NCBI RefSeq assembly: GCF_032854445.1
Contig: NC_088299.1
Span: forward strand, 17,291,608-17,355,607
From: Liolophura sinensis
Lineage: Eukaryota > Mollusca > Polyplacophora > Chitonida > Chitonidae
Length of the DNA stretch: 64,000 bases
Reading direction: 5' to 3'
Under the pieces are notes generated by a model. It saw only the letters and a list, made by a program, of their open reading frames with translations. It was not told the origin of the DNA and did no database searches. Shown one piece after another: positions 35,301-46,933 of the stretch (positions are counted from its first letter, which is position 1; each line of letters opens with the position of its first letter). Both the position numbers and the translations under genes were made by a program.

Positions 35301-38300
35301 CCACATTTCAGCTACATGTCATCATGATTTCATGCTAAGTCAGCAACATTTCAGCTACATGTCATCATGATTTTATGCTATGTTGGCAACATTTCAGCTA
35401 CATGTACATGCACAGGTATATCCTGGAAACAAAAGACACATTTAACAATGGCTGTGAAATCAGTTTGTCCATATACTTTAAGCCTAAAATTTCCACTTGA
35501 AGAATAATTAACGTGTGTATCCTATGTTATTTTTTTTTCACTTTGCATTGGCTTAATGCTTTCTCAATATTTTTTCCCTTGTACCACTGCTCCCAATTTC
35601 ACGGGCTGAGGAAGCCAATGACCTACAACTAGCAATGGACAAAATATAAAGTATTTATATTCATATTTGTTGTTTTATTTCTTGGTTGCTTTTTTTTTGT
35701 TTTTTTCTTTTTTGATGCCCAGGTGAACATTACACAAATAAAGTTCACCAGAATTTTAATCAGACCTCAACATAAATGTGTAGTTAGTAAAAAAGTTTTG
35801 CAACATACATAAGCAATAGACCCATAAAGCCCAACTTACAAAGCCCAACTCTACATCCATGTAAGTAAGAGACAGTGTTTCTATTGCTGCTTACTTCATT
35901 GGTATGGTTTCTTTCTCCAGTATTTAGCTTCACAGGTGAGACATGTCAGCCTGTTCATAGGTCAGTTACAGCTTCACATACTAACATCTGTGATCTCTCT
36001 GCCTGCGTCACAGGAATGTTCCATAGCAAGCATCCGCAGATCAAAAATCAATATATAACCTTAGTACGCTAAGTACATGTATACTGTCAACACAGCACGT
36101 CTCGTGAACATGTATGTAGCAACATCCTCATGCATCCATTAACTCTCTTCTGCACTGCATAAATTCATGACTTGGGATGTCACAGAAGTGGTTCAAGACT
36201 TGGGATGTCACAAAAGTGGCTCAATACATGGGATCTCATAGAAGTGGTTCCTGACTTGGGATGTCACAAAAGTGGCTCAATACATGGGATGTCACAGAAG
36301 TGGTTCCTGACTTGGGATGTCACAAAAGTGGCTCAATACATGGATGTCACAGAAGTGGTTCCTGACTTGGGATGTCACATAAGGGAATCGTGACTGGAAG
36401 TCAGAGGCTTATCTATACATGCGCAGCTAAATCATGACTACGTGTGTCATAAGCTAAGTTCATGACTTCATAGATTGTCACTGAAATGGTTCATGATATG
36501 GGGTGTGACAAGCTTAGTTCATGACTTTATAGGATGTCACTGAAGTGGTTCATGATATGGGGTGTGACAAGCTAAGTTCATGACTTCATAGATTGTCACT
36601 GAAGTCGTTCATGATATGGGGTGTGACAAGCTTAGTTCATGACTTTATAGGATGTCACTGAAGTCGTTCATGATATGGGGTGTGACAAGCTAAGTTCATG
36701 ACTTTATAGGATTTCACTGAAGTCGTTCATGATATGGGGTGTGACAAGCTAAGTTCATGACTTTATAGGATTTCACTGAAGTCGTTCATGATATGGGGTG
36801 TGACAAGCTTAGTTCATGACTTTATAGGATGTCACTGAAGTCGTTCATGATATGGGGTGTGACAAGCTAAGTTCATGACTTTATAGGATGTCACTGAAGT
36901 GGTTCATGATATGGGGTGTCACAAGCTTAGTTCGTGACTTTATAGGATGTCACTGAAGTTGTTCATGATATGGGGTCTGACAAGCTTTCTTCATCATTTA
37001 TTTATTCGTTTATTTGATTCTTGCTTTAAAAGGCCATACTTAAGAATATTTCAAGAGGACAGTCAGTTTTATGAGTGGTTAAACTCACAGTGCCTGGGGT
37101 AAGACAATGGCCTTAAGATAGCTACTGATGAACTTTCGCACATGTGATGTACAGAGGGGCACATCATATTCGCCGAGAACAAGTGGACATAAATGAAAGT
37201 ATGCTGCCCAAACCACCACCAATTGTAATATTGCCTACTGTGAGACAGGCCCCACAAGCAGTGAGAGCGGGTGACTCTAGAAGTTCCCAGTCCCTGACCA
37301 GCTCTGTTCATAAAGAATGATGAGACTACACAAGTGTAGTTAATGGTGTCGAGCATTGCTCATATTAGACTGAGTGTCAAAAGCATGTTAAATCATTTAC
37401 TGAATGGCACAGGCTATGGACATGGAGTGTCACATGCATGGTTCATGACCTTAAGGTGCCACAAATGGGGCTCTAGAGCCATGCAGGAATTGGAAATTCA
37501 TACCTTAGAGCAACTACAGTACACCAGTACCATACCCTGTCAACTATTCAGCTCTAGTTCCAGATTGACATTTTGAGACAACCACTGAGAGGGCTGTTTT
37601 TCTGGCAGACCAGTGTACTACAAACTCAAATGTCCCAATACCTGTGTGTGTCAGGTAACCAGTATCAAGGTCATGTTGTTAGACACCAATGTAAACCAGG
37701 TGAGCTGGTTGAGTGGCTGGGAGATCCTATCCACCCAGAATTACTGCTGATTCATGGCTGATCAATACAATGCTGCTATTATGTTGGCTTAGCTAAACAG
37801 AGACAACTGGCACCTAGACGTCAAAGGCAGTCTGTGCATAACTCAAGGTCAGCTTGGAACCCTGAATTGATCACAATGTCATCACCATCAAAACACTGGG
37901 GGACAAGGATATGACTAAGCAGTTTACTCAATAACCCTGGTATGTTACTAAATATATATACTTAAATAACGAGTTTAAATCCAGCAGAAAATACCCCAAG
38001 ACATTTGCCCTGAACAAGGCGCCTTGATCATTTTGGGTCATATGAAATCACAGCACTGGTTTTGTTACTGAAGGAGTTTTACACCAACTTCCAAAACAAG
38101 CATTTATTTATTTACAAGTTTACAAGTAACTGGATACTCAAGAGCATTCCATCTAATGTCGCCCGATCAGGATCTTTGGGTAAAATCACTGTTTCACAAG
38201 AGATAACCTCAATCTTTACTGCTATCATCTACATTACACTTATCACACATCAGACCTATACATCATGTATCTATCTACCTGGTCCTTATACCTTTACCTG

Positions 38301-39163
38301 TTCTACGACCGAGATTTCCTTGTTCTTCACCAACTTGGCCAAGAGGAATTCATTAGGGTGAGGTAGACCATTGTAGTATGGACGATAGCCTGTTAGCATG
38401 TAGGACAAGCAGATTGCAGAGGGGCCATTTCCTAGGAAGACAAAAATAATGAAAATTAAATGACAAAGCCTAAACTTTTACATATGTATTATATTCCAAC
38501 AGATGATAATATTGCTCTTCTCTTTCATTCTTATCTACATGTATGTGAAAAGGTGGAACATACAAATTCTTATCAGGACTTTACAATTGTAAATGTGCCC
38601 ATTATCATTATGAAGGGCAGATCATGTTCAACCTCAATAAGGTATGACAAGAAAATAAGGCAGTACACATAAATGTATACAAGGAAAAGACACACAATTT
38701 CATGACAGACATTAAGAAAAGAAAATATTAGGAAAAAATAGTGTAAAACTTCTCATGACAACTTTTAATTCATTTCTGTCAACTCAAACTAATTAACAAT
38801 TAATTCCAAATGTACAGTTACAAAGAACTGTGCATGGAAAAATAAAAAAATTAGAGAGAATTTTTAAAAAGTCAAGAAGAGTCAATGGCTATTTATTCAT
38901 TCACTCATGTTTGTATTATCTTATCTTGACTGCTGTTAAATGTATCTCATATTCACGACAGTATTCTCAGAAATAGGATTATCAAATCACTCACCCACAA
39001 CGACAACCTCTGTGGACTGGACAGCCATTCTCTGTCTCTTTCTAACCGGGTGTGTTTTACAGGTCTCACTGATTACTGCAACATGGCTGTGTGTTGAGGG
39101 GTGGCTGATGGTGTGACCACCTGTGGGTGTAATACTGCTCCTACCTCCCACAGCCTCAACCAT
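31323..39163 (-). CDS. OSGIN: OSGIN (oxidative stress-induced growth inhibitor) homologue, five coding exons
   Basis: Joined coding exons on the minus strand are 39163-38995, 38431-38298, 33528-33337, 33118-33027 and 32334-31323. The total is 1599 nt, giving 532 aa, close to vertebrate OSGIN1/2. Every junction has a GT donor and an AG acceptor, and the frame is kept across all four introns. The protein has an FAD-binding motif VVVVGNGPSA (53-62), the family blocks LSEGLEGRSSNPVA and HVVLGKSPPGGAW (exon 3) and LSNWMELPSMPFKEW (exon 4), a VVLATGTFD motif near 302-310, a second dinucleotide motif VVIGAGLTAADAV (near 349-361), and the C-terminal block FAIGPLIGDNFVRF (near 498-511). OSGIN proteins are stress-induced, flavoprotein-like growth regulators. 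The start ATG at 39163 follows an in-frame TGA, so longer N-termini would need another splice. A pyrimidine-rich acceptor at about 39243 suggests an upstream untranslated exon. Whether it is closer to OSGIN1 or OSGIN2 cannot be said. Confidence 0.94.
32335..33026 (-). other. OSGIN intron 4
   Basis: GT-AG intron of 692 bp. It contains a fragment of the dispersed 'aaaccaccagcc..ttggcaa' element at 32443-32530 and short repeats of 'atatagggtac' near 32757-32830. Confidence 0.8.
32443..32530 (+). mobile_element. Fragment of dispersed element ('aaaccac..ttggcaa' family)
   Basis: It contains 'catgagtggaggaaacttgg', 'gtaaaccaccagcccttggc' and 'aagttactgacagacctt'. The middle word is nearly the same as in the 91-bp satellite unit. 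Confidence 0.55.
33027..33118 (-). CDS. OSGIN: OSGIN exon 4
   Basis: 92 nt, residues 166-196. The acceptor is 'ctatttcag' before CAA and the donor is 'aaaaag' before gtgagc. It encodes the family block TLSLSNWMELPSMPFKEW. Confidence 0.93.
33337..33528 (-). CDS. OSGIN: OSGIN exon 3
   Basis: 192 nt, residues 102-165, phase 0 at both ends. The acceptor is 'tgtccacag' before GACCTG and the donor is 'tggcag' before gtaggg. It encodes EGLEGRSSNPVALLFD, HPDADLG and HVVLGKSPPGGAW, all typical of OSGIN. Confidence 0.95.
33609..33765 (-). mobile_element. SINE-1 copy, 3' half
   Basis: The (ttta)n tail complement is followed by 'ctgattggtgttttatgccg', 'tactcaagaatatttcac' and 'catccgcaggttgctgacag'. 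It lies in OSGIN intron 2. The head is missing. Confidence 0.88.
34025..35405. repeat. 43-bp minisatellite in OSGIN intron 2 (about 32 copies)
   Basis: The unit is 43 bp: 'catgattttatgctaagtca', 'gcaacatttcaactacatgt' and 'cat' or 'aat'. Variants include loss of 'taag' and replacement of 'aagtcagcaa' by 'atgttggcca' toward the right end. Copies are very alike. Confidence 0.96.
36165..36385. repeat. 28/56-bp tandem repeat in OSGIN intron 2
   Basis: Alternating half-units 'gacttgggatgtcacaaaag' + 'tggctcaa' and 'tacatgggatgtcacagaag' + 'tggttcct' form a 56-bp dimer, about four copies. Confidence 0.9.
36433..36985. repeat. 59-bp minisatellite in OSGIN intron 2 (about 9 copies)
   Basis: The unit is 59 bp: 'gttcatgatatggggtgtga', 'caagctaagttcatgacttt' and 'ataggatgtcactgaagtc'. 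It shares 'gatgtcac..aagtggttc' with the adjacent 56-bp array, so the two probably have a common origin. Confidence 0.93.
37040..37140 (+). mobile_element. Fragment of dispersed element in OSGIN intron 2
   Basis: It contains 'ccatacttaagaatatttca', 'atgagtggttaaactcacag' and 'tgcctggggtaag', which parallels the elements at 32443 and 11325. It is strongly diverged. Confidence 0.4.
38298..38431 (-). CDS. OSGIN: OSGIN exon 2
   Basis: 134 nt, residues 57-101. The acceptor is 'gtcttcctag' before GAAATGG and the donor is 'gaacag' before gtaaag. It completes the FAD motif (GNGPSAICLSYMLTGYRP) and ends with ISVVEQ. Confidence 0.94.
38995..39163 (-). CDS. OSGIN: OSGIN exon 1 (first coding exon)
   Basis: 169 nt, residues 1-56 plus one base. 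The donor is 'gttgtgg' before gtgagt. The ATG at 39163 is the first after an in-frame TGA. A second ATG, 11 codons before the FAD motif, begins MAVQSTEVVVVG and gives a length before that motif closer to known OSGINs, so it is an alternative start. The N-terminal 45 residues (Ser/Thr/His-rich) match nothing that I know. Confidence 0.8.
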
Positions 39164-40339
39164 GGATACCACCAATAACAGGATACCAGCACCAGTGTGA
39201 TAGCCTCCCCTGGGTCACTATGGGCATCCACCAGTGCTACAGCTGCAAACAGACACGTCAGAATACCCTGACCTTTAACTTGACCTACATGCACAGGGGT
39301 AATAGTCGGTGTAAATTATGATAAATATATGTAAATGAACAGCTTTTATATCAATTGTTGTACCATTACATCACTTGTGTAACTTAGAGCACAGTAAACC
39401 ACTGAGAATGAGTACATGTAGTATGTGGCAGTGCTTTTACACCATCATGTTCGGGATTATGCTGTGTTTGACATATAATTTCAGCCATGAATTACACGTA
39501 GCTACTCATTTTCTAGTTACTGTAGGTATTTTTTTCTAGGTTAATACATGAAAAGTAGCATAATATTCCACAGGGAAATGTAAGTTTCAGCACCAAAGAT
39601 AATATTTCATGATTTTGTTAATAACCTCTAAAATGCAATTTTTTGCAGTGAATTTTTATGACAAACAAAAATGTGTGTAAGTAAAAGGCTTAACACATTA
39701 CTTCTTACTGTCCACATAGGCCAGGTGAGAGGTTTGAACCAACCAAGAAGGAATATGGTGTGCTTAATTTTCCATAGCAAACTACTGATACACAGTGAAC
39801 TGAGAATATACGCATATATAAAAAAAGTGCACAACCGCAGCAAACTTTCTCCTCCGGGCATAATCAAAAATACAGATGAAAAGTTCATGGGCTAGTCTAT
39901 AAGATAACTACTACAGTGTACATGTACTTGTAATGATCTTTAAGCACCCAATGTACAATGTAACATCCTCTACAACATGTGTTATATGTAATAGAGCTTG
40001 AGATCCAATAATACATGGTCACAAGCATCCAATGAATTACAATGTATCATACTCATACTTAACGTCCATTACAATAAATAACAAATAGAATTAAATCACA
40101 CAGAGCACACAAACTTGACAATCAAGGCCGCAGAATCAGTCAGAGTAGAGACTGATGCATTCTGAGCCATCAGATTCAACCTATCCCTTCTGACAGTGGT
40201 TTAGATTTTAGGGTGTGCATTTGTACATTTGTATATACATGGTAGTACTGTCAGTCCAAAATGTGAATGAAGGAGTATGGCTTGCCACTTTACACCCCAT
40301 CAGCAGTAATGTAGTGATGCTACAGGAGTGATATGCTTT

Positions 40340-40515
40340 AGTTCTGATATCACAGCTATATCACAGTTGTGATGTCAGTTGTGATGTCATAGCTGTGATG
40401 TCACAGTTCCAGATGTCACAGTTGTGATGTCATAGCTTTTCTGATGTCACAGTTGTGATGTCATAGCTTTTCTGATGTCATAGTTGTGATGTCATAGCTG
40501 TTGTGATGTCATACA
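40340..40515. repeat. Short 'gatgtca' tandem repeat
   Basis: About six degenerate units of roughly 28 bp, such as 'cagttgtgatgtcatagctt' + 'ttctgatgt'. The core 'tgatgtca' resembles a CRE/AP-1-like word, but its repetition is better explained as a minisatellite. Confidence 0.8.
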
Positions 40516-41067
40516 AGTAGTACAAACACCACAAACAGGACTGACAAGTCAGAACAAATACACGGTGAACAAATTCAACTCTTGAGCTCAATTAACACTT
40601 TCCAGGGTGAATAAATTTTTTTTGGCCATTATCAGATGAGAGAACAAAAAACAGTTATCAACCAATAATAACTCAATAATCCGCTCTGCTGACACTTTTT
40701 ATCAGGAAGAATATGTTGTATGATAATTAACTGGTACACTGAACTACATACATCCGAACAGGAAATCCATACATGGTATGCCAAAACCATGTCCCTCAGA
40801 CAACCATTTTAGTTTTCACCTACGTACAGACCTGAATACTTCATACCGGTATTTAATCAGACATGAGCTTATGCAATCATCATGAGGAAAACCTAGCACA
40901 GGGCAAAGGTTAGCAATTAGAACACTGTCACATCTCTGATAACAGGATACAGGACAGCGCTAACCTACATGGTCACAAATGTACACAAACACAGAAGTAG
41001 GTCATGATCCCTAACAATAGCCCAGCTATGTGTACACATCATTCCATCACACCTTTAACAGATACAT

Positions 41068-41069
41068 GT

Positions 41070-41097
<28 letters not shown>
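41068..41097. repeat. (TA)n microsatellite
   Basis: An alternating TA run of about 13 dinucleotides. Confidence 0.95.
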
Positions 41098-41101
<4 letters not shown>

Positions 41102-42915
41102 TTCTGTCCTACATTATCAGTTTATCTGATCTACACATTATTAACATCCCCATCAATACTGATCACATGTTTAAATTTCGCATTAATAATTCGCTTAATA
41201 TACATGTTTATTGTACAGGCGTTTTACATATCATATTATTTCTACCGGCTGTGTCAACACTGTATCCAAGGCTAATGATGAAACATTGATTTTCTATTTT
41301 GAGCGGAACAATAACCCTGTAATTACTTAATCAATGAAACATCTGTTCTAGCCTGGAATCAAACACAGAGGAAACAACATGTAGCATGCATGTACATCCA
41401 GGGTTTTCATTTTGAAATAGAGAAAATGGTCAAAACCATCAAGAGAATTTATTTATTGATTTATTGGATTACTTGCTGATAAATATTGGTGGCAATCAAC
41501 TTGTTTATATCTGGAGGAAGCCATCAGAGTGAACTCGAGTACACGTGTAAACTGAATGTAGGACATATTTTACATTTGGCTTTACATCTGTATGCTTAAA
41601 GATACCACAAAATAAAATGTTCAAACAAAAGTACATTTACACCTCTCCCTTCTTAATCTCCCGCTCTGAAAACCCTGTGTAATTCAGGTGTTTACATGAG
41701 ATACTAACAGTACTTTCACAGTGTACTGTATTATACAGGATTGATCCTGATGAATCAAACCAGGAGCTGTAGGTCAACCTAAACTGAAATGATACTTTAG
41801 ACAAGGCAGAATAATAACAAGACACATGCACAATGACATGTAGTAGACATGGCAGAGAGAGAGTGAAATAATATACATGAATGAGTTATTGTTTTATCAG
41901 TAAAATACATGTAGATACTCCTATATGTACTGTGTAGATGTAGTTGGTTTTACATGTAGACACTTATATACAAGATGCAGACATGTGATACACATGTACA
42001 CACATGCAACTGATGTGCTATATAAACAATTGACTGTGTGAACTGAATACAAAACTGCATGGAGTAATTAAGTACTACAACCCATGAAAACCTCTAACTT
42101 CGAATACGTTTTACACCTGCCGTACCGTGTATACGTGTATATGCTTTAGGCTATATACATACACGTATATAACAATCTGTCAGCATACACATGCAGTGCA
42201 CATGAAAATGCGACGGCATCAAAAACAGCATGTCTAACTTACATTGTAAAGTCAATGTTTTACTGTTTCCTGGATATCCACTATATAATATAAAGATTTT
42301 ATTTGACTGATTTGTGCAAGAATGAATAGTTGAAAAAGTGTAAACTGTCTGCCCCTACCTACCCCTCCTCTGAACAATTCATGCCCAGACCACGTGTTTA
42401 GATAGGTGATATGAATGCTTGATAAAAGCTTTAGCAACTGATAAGTGATTTTATCTCTGAAAATGTGACCTGATACTCCACATCGTTTAATATTAAAGCT
42501 GGTGAGCGTTCATGACAAATTGTCGAAAGTCTGCGATTTCAGGTATGATCAGGGACAAGCTAAGGGCAATACATGAATGAACATTGCTGCAGCAGAACAG
42601 AAGGTCAAGTATGGTTTTTCTTGCTTACAGAAACTACAGCAAACGCAGAAAATTTTCACGAAACATTGGCCTCAAAAATTATAAGAAAATATGAGGAGTA
42701 CACATAAATATAGGAAAATATACATGTGGGAAATATAGGAAGACTATAAGAGCCCTGGGAACACAGATGTACATGCATGTACACATAACTGTAACTGTAT
42801 TCCTAACCAGGGCTCGGTTGTTCAAAACCTTTGAAGATTGATTACCAGATTTAACTTTTAACCAAGTCTTTAATTTTGTACTCAGCCCAAAAATAATTGC
42901 GTAACAGTATATTTT

Positions 42916-43409
42916 CACACCCACTCATACTCCTTGGTGGTTAGAAGATATCTCACATGAACATGTGTGTTTTTCACACCCACTCACACTCCTTGGTGGT
43001 TAAAAGATATCTCACACAAAAATGTGTGTTTTTCACACCCACTCACACTCCTTGGTGGTTAGAAGATATCTCACACAAAAATGTGTGTTTTTCACACCCA
43101 CTCACACTCCTTGGTGGTTAGAAGATATCTCACACAAAAATGTGTGTTTTTCGCACCCACTCACACTCCTTGGTGGTTAGAAGATATCTCACACAAGAAT
43201 GTGTGTTTTTCGCACCCAGTCACACTCCTTGGTGGTTAAAAGACATCTCACACAAAAATGTGTGTTTTTCGCACCCACTCACACTCCTTGGTGGTTAAAA
43301 GATACCTCACATGAACATGCGTCTTTTTTGCACCAACTCACACTCCTTGGTGGTTAGAAGATATCTCATATGAACACGTGTATTCGCACTAACTCACACT
43401 CCTTGGTGG
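42916..43409. repeat. 59-bp minisatellite, left part (interrupted by a SINE)
   Basis: The unit is 59 bp: 'ttagaagatatctcacacaa', 'aaatgtgtgtttttcacacc' and 'cactcacactccttggtgg'. About eight copies lie before the SINE, and the array continues at 43672. Confidence 0.95.
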
Positions 43410-43671
43410 GGCCTCCGTGGTTCAGTTGGTTAGCGCGCTAGCGTAGCATAATGACCCAGGAGTCTCTCACCAATGCGGTCGGTGTGAGTTCAAGTCCAGC
43501 TCATGCTGGCTTCCTCTCCGGCCGTACGTGGGAAGGTCTGCCAGCAACCTGCGGATGGTCGTGGGTTTCCCCCAGGCTCTGCCTGGTTTCCACCCACCAT
43601 AATGCTGGCCGCCGTCGTATAAGTGAAATATTCTTGAGTATGGCGTAAAACATCAATCAAAAAAAAAAAAA
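43410..43671 (+). mobile_element. SINE-1, complete copy with 16-bp target-site duplication
   Basis: A tRNA-derived SINE of 262 bp. The head 'ggcctccgtggttcagttgg' carries an A box (tggttcagttgg, 43418-43429) and a B box (gagttcaagtcc, 43486-43497), the RNA polymerase III promoter. A body follows with 'ctccggccgtacgtgggaag' and 'atgctggccgccgtcgtata', then the tail 'ggcgtaaaacatcaatcaaa' and poly-A. The direct repeat 'tcacactccttggtgg' flanks it at 43394-43409 and 43672-43687. It is inserted inside a 59-bp minisatellite, whose sequence resumes exactly after the duplication. This is the best reference copy in the window. Confidence 0.96.
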
Positions 43672-43813
43672 TCACACTCCTTGGTGGTTAAAAGATATCT
43701 CACATGAACATGCGTCTTTTTTGCACACACTCACACTCCTTGGTGGTTAGAAGATATCTCATATGAACATGCATTTTTTTTGCACCAACTCACACTCCTC
43801 GGTGGTTGAAGAT
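43672..43813. repeat. 59-bp minisatellite, right part
   Basis: Continuation of the array at 42916-43409 after the SINE: about 2.5 copies of the same unit, decaying at the right end ('ggtggttgaagatatttcac'). Confidence 0.93.
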
Positions 43814-44144
43814 ATTTCACATGTAGTATATAGTTGCATGCAAAATATTATACGTGTAAATATGTTTTTAGAAAAAAAACAAACTACAAGGAAAGCAGCA
43901 AACTTGAACAAAAACTCAGCTATCAAATCTGGAGTTTGTGTTACCAGGGTTATCAAGATGTCTATAGAGCTGAATACAAGATGTGAGGTGCGCACCAGGG
44001 TTTGACGAATGTAGCGCTGCTGAGGGATCAAATATACGTGTGTGTTAGCAGGCTGACAAACAGGATATAAAACCCATCACTTCTCACATTTCATCTTCAA
44101 CTCAATTATTTAAATCATTAGCATTTAGCTAAGTGCTAAATGAT
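43814..44144. other. Spacer without recognised gene
   Basis: AT-rich. Nothing recognised. Confidence 0.45.
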
Positions 44145-45345
44145 GTCTGAGTTATGCTTAATGAGTGTGGAGAATTCCAGCAGGTGTATATGCCATAAAA
44201 CCATCATTAACAGTACTTTGTCCGGTATAGTACATGTACCAGGCAGTCACAACCAGGACCTGTAGGGTAATTACTGGTGTCTGAGTTATGCTTAATGAGT
44301 GTGGAGAATTCCAGGAGGTGGATATGCCATAAAACCATCATTAACAGTACTTTGTTGGGTATAGTACATGTACCAGGCGGTCACAACCAGCACCTGTAGG
44401 GTAATTACTGGTGTTTGAGTTATGCTTAATGAGCGTGGAGAATTCCAGCAGGTGTATATGCCATAAAACCATCATTAACAGTACTTTGTCCGGTATAGTA
44501 CATGTACCAGGCGGTCACAACCAGCACCTGTAGGGTAATTACTGGTGTTTGTGTTATGCTTAATGAGTGTGGAGAATTCCAGCAGGTGTATATGTCATAA
44601 AACCATCATTAACAGTACTTTGTCCGGTATAGTACATGTACCAGGCGGTCACAACCAGGACCTGTAGGGTAATTACTGGTGTTTGAGTTATGCTTAATGA
44701 GTGTGGAGAATTCCAGCTGGTGTATATGCCATAAAACCATCATTAACAGTACTTTGTCCGGTATAGTACATGTACCAGGCGGTCACAACCAGCACCTGTA
44801 GGGTAATTACTGGTGTTTGTGTTATGCTTAATGAGTGTGGAGAATTCCAGCAGGTGTATATGTCATAAAACCATCATTAACAGTACTTTGTCCGGTATAG
44901 TACATGTACCAGGCGGTCACAACCAGGACCTGTAGGGTAATTACTGGTGTCTGAGTTATGCTTAATGAGTGTGGAGAATTCCAGCAGGTGTATATGCCAT
45001 AAAACCATCATTAACAGTACTTTGTCCGGTATAGTACATGTACCAGGCGGTCACAACCAGCACCTGTAGGGTAATTACTGGTGTTTGTGTTATGCTTAAT
45101 GAGTGTGGAGAATTCCAGCAGGTGTATATGTCATAAAACCATCATTAACAGTACTTTGTCCGGTATAGTACATGTACCAGGCGGTCACAACCAGGACCTG
45201 TAGGGTAATTACTGGTGTCTGAGTTATGCTTAATGAGTGTGGAGAATTCCAGCAGGTGTATATGTCATAAAACCATCATTAACAGTACTTTGACCGATAT
45301 AGTACATGTACCAGGCGGCCACAACCAGGACCTGTAGGGTAATTC
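44145..45345. repeat. 134-bp tandem repeat (9 copies, dimeric in part)
   Basis: The unit is 134 bp, beginning 'gtctgagttatgcttaatga' and ending 'ggacctgtagggtaattact' + 'g'. Copies 4 to 8 alternate between two types: 'gtttgtg..tatgtcat..aggacc' and 'g[tc][tc]tgag..tatgccat..agcacc'. Recent amplification therefore used a 268-bp dimer. No long frame is maintained. Confidence 0.96.
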
Positions 45346-46930
45346 AGTGTAATAACACAGCCATGATATGAGCCAACGGTTTGATTCTCATGTTAACACT
45401 GAATGATTAAGTTTCACACTAGCATCTGAATGAATAGCTTTTCCCAAAGCATATTTCAAATTTCCCCCAGTTACAGGTACACATGAATATATTCACCTAA
45501 CATAAAAAGGTAAAAAATAAAAATTTCAACAAATCCTAACTGTATTGTATCCTTGCATACAAAGCTACACGTATGTGACAGACTTTTAAAATGTACTTGA
45601 TGTTGATTTACAGAATGATCTCAGTATTGTAAGCAGTTGTCGTGGAAACACGCCTGGAATAGGTTGTCATGGCAACAGCCGGTCGTCCATTTTGTGAAAC
45701 TGACCCTACGATCCTTGTTCCAGACAGAGATAAATGCATGGCACTATAGAATTGAATATGATTATAAATGTAGATCATATTCATTCAACTACAAGACTAA
45801 ACTGGCTAACAGCTGCAGCTGCTTGCATGGTACAACACTACCCAGGCTTGCTGCATACCTACAAACAAGTTGCCCAACAGCAGTGACACAGTGTTTTGTT
45901 TCAAACCAGTCTCAACACATTTCATTTCATGACCTCAAACTTTAGTTCACAACAAAACTACCCCAAAAGAATTCACTTCTGTATACTAGCATCAGTTTTG
46001 TACATTCAACCATTTTCAATGCTTAGTCGACATGCACGTTTATTTTCACACAATCCACAGCTCTGCAGTTGGGAAAAAGTTTTACAAAGTTGTCAAGCAG
46101 GTTAACCTTGGTTTTTCCCTGAACAGATCAAACAAGCATAGGATGAGTGTTAAGAAGACCTATGGTAGGCATTCCTGCAGGGTTGGAAATACCCTGCCTC
46201 TTAACAACTGCACAGGTAAAAATAATGGATCCACTGTATGAAATAAACAGTGTGTATATATATATATACATGTTAAGTGATGGTGTTTGCCACTAATCCT
46301 GAATACATCTCTGCGAAAAAAAATGAAAAGATTCATCTTTTTGTTTGTAATTTTGTTTTCAAGTGATGAAGCATGTTTTCAACCCTAGCAAAGAAAAGGT
46401 CAAGGACTTTTGTACAACACATACTCCTTCTGAATGCCAGAATTCATGTCTGCACATGTCCTACTGTATGGACAAGTGTACCCATGTGCATAGACACCTG
46501 GAGGCTATTAAACTTACAACTAATAAACAGGTTCAACGAACGATGCCCTGTTATGATTTTTATACTTACAATTATTTTAGAATTAATAGTGTCAGACACT
46601 GTTTATTTTGAAGATAGATATCCTTGGGCAACAATTTTGCAACATAAGCGCAGATCTAACAAACAGTAATAAAGTACTTAACCAATGAAACAAAAAAACA
46701 CACGCACAAAAAAATAGATATGGTTGCTTAATGATGAACACGTGGAGATTCAATGAAAACATGTGGCGTGGCCATGGAAACAAAAAATCTGCTAAAAACA
46801 GTTAAATATACCCTGTAAATTCATGCAACTTTCTCAACGCAACACAAATTACTCTCAACTGAATCCCACTATAGCTGATGAAGCCAAAATAAGTTAACAA
46901 TCTAATAAACAATGTAAATAAAAAAAAATT
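45346..46930. other. Spacer without recognised gene
   Basis: Frames of up to 102 codons at 45637-45945 and 46373-46669 show no domain, signal or repeat that I can name. A short (ta)n run lies at 46253-46268. Confidence 0.4.
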
Positions 46931-46933
46931 ACA

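Larger units (their letters stand above)
33529..38297 (-). other. OSGIN intron 2 (large, repeat-filled)
   Basis: GT-AG intron of 4769 bp separating residues 101 and 102. It holds one SINE-1 fragment, a 43-bp array, two related arrays of about 28/56 and 59 bp, and a dispersed-element fragment. I see no nested gene. Confidence 0.85.
39164..42915. other. Upstream region of OSGIN, no recognised gene
   Basis: AT-rich DNA. A minus-strand acceptor-like site ('tctgtttgcag') at about 39243-39253 could join an upstream untranslated OSGIN exon to the first coding exon. A short array and a TA run are listed separately. No protein family is recognised. Confidence 0.4.

Noticed and set aside
40340-40515. 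Cluster of 'tgatgtca' words as a CRE/AP-1 enhancer
   Set aside because: The words are in tandem units and are better explained by repeat expansion. There is no other regulatory evidence.
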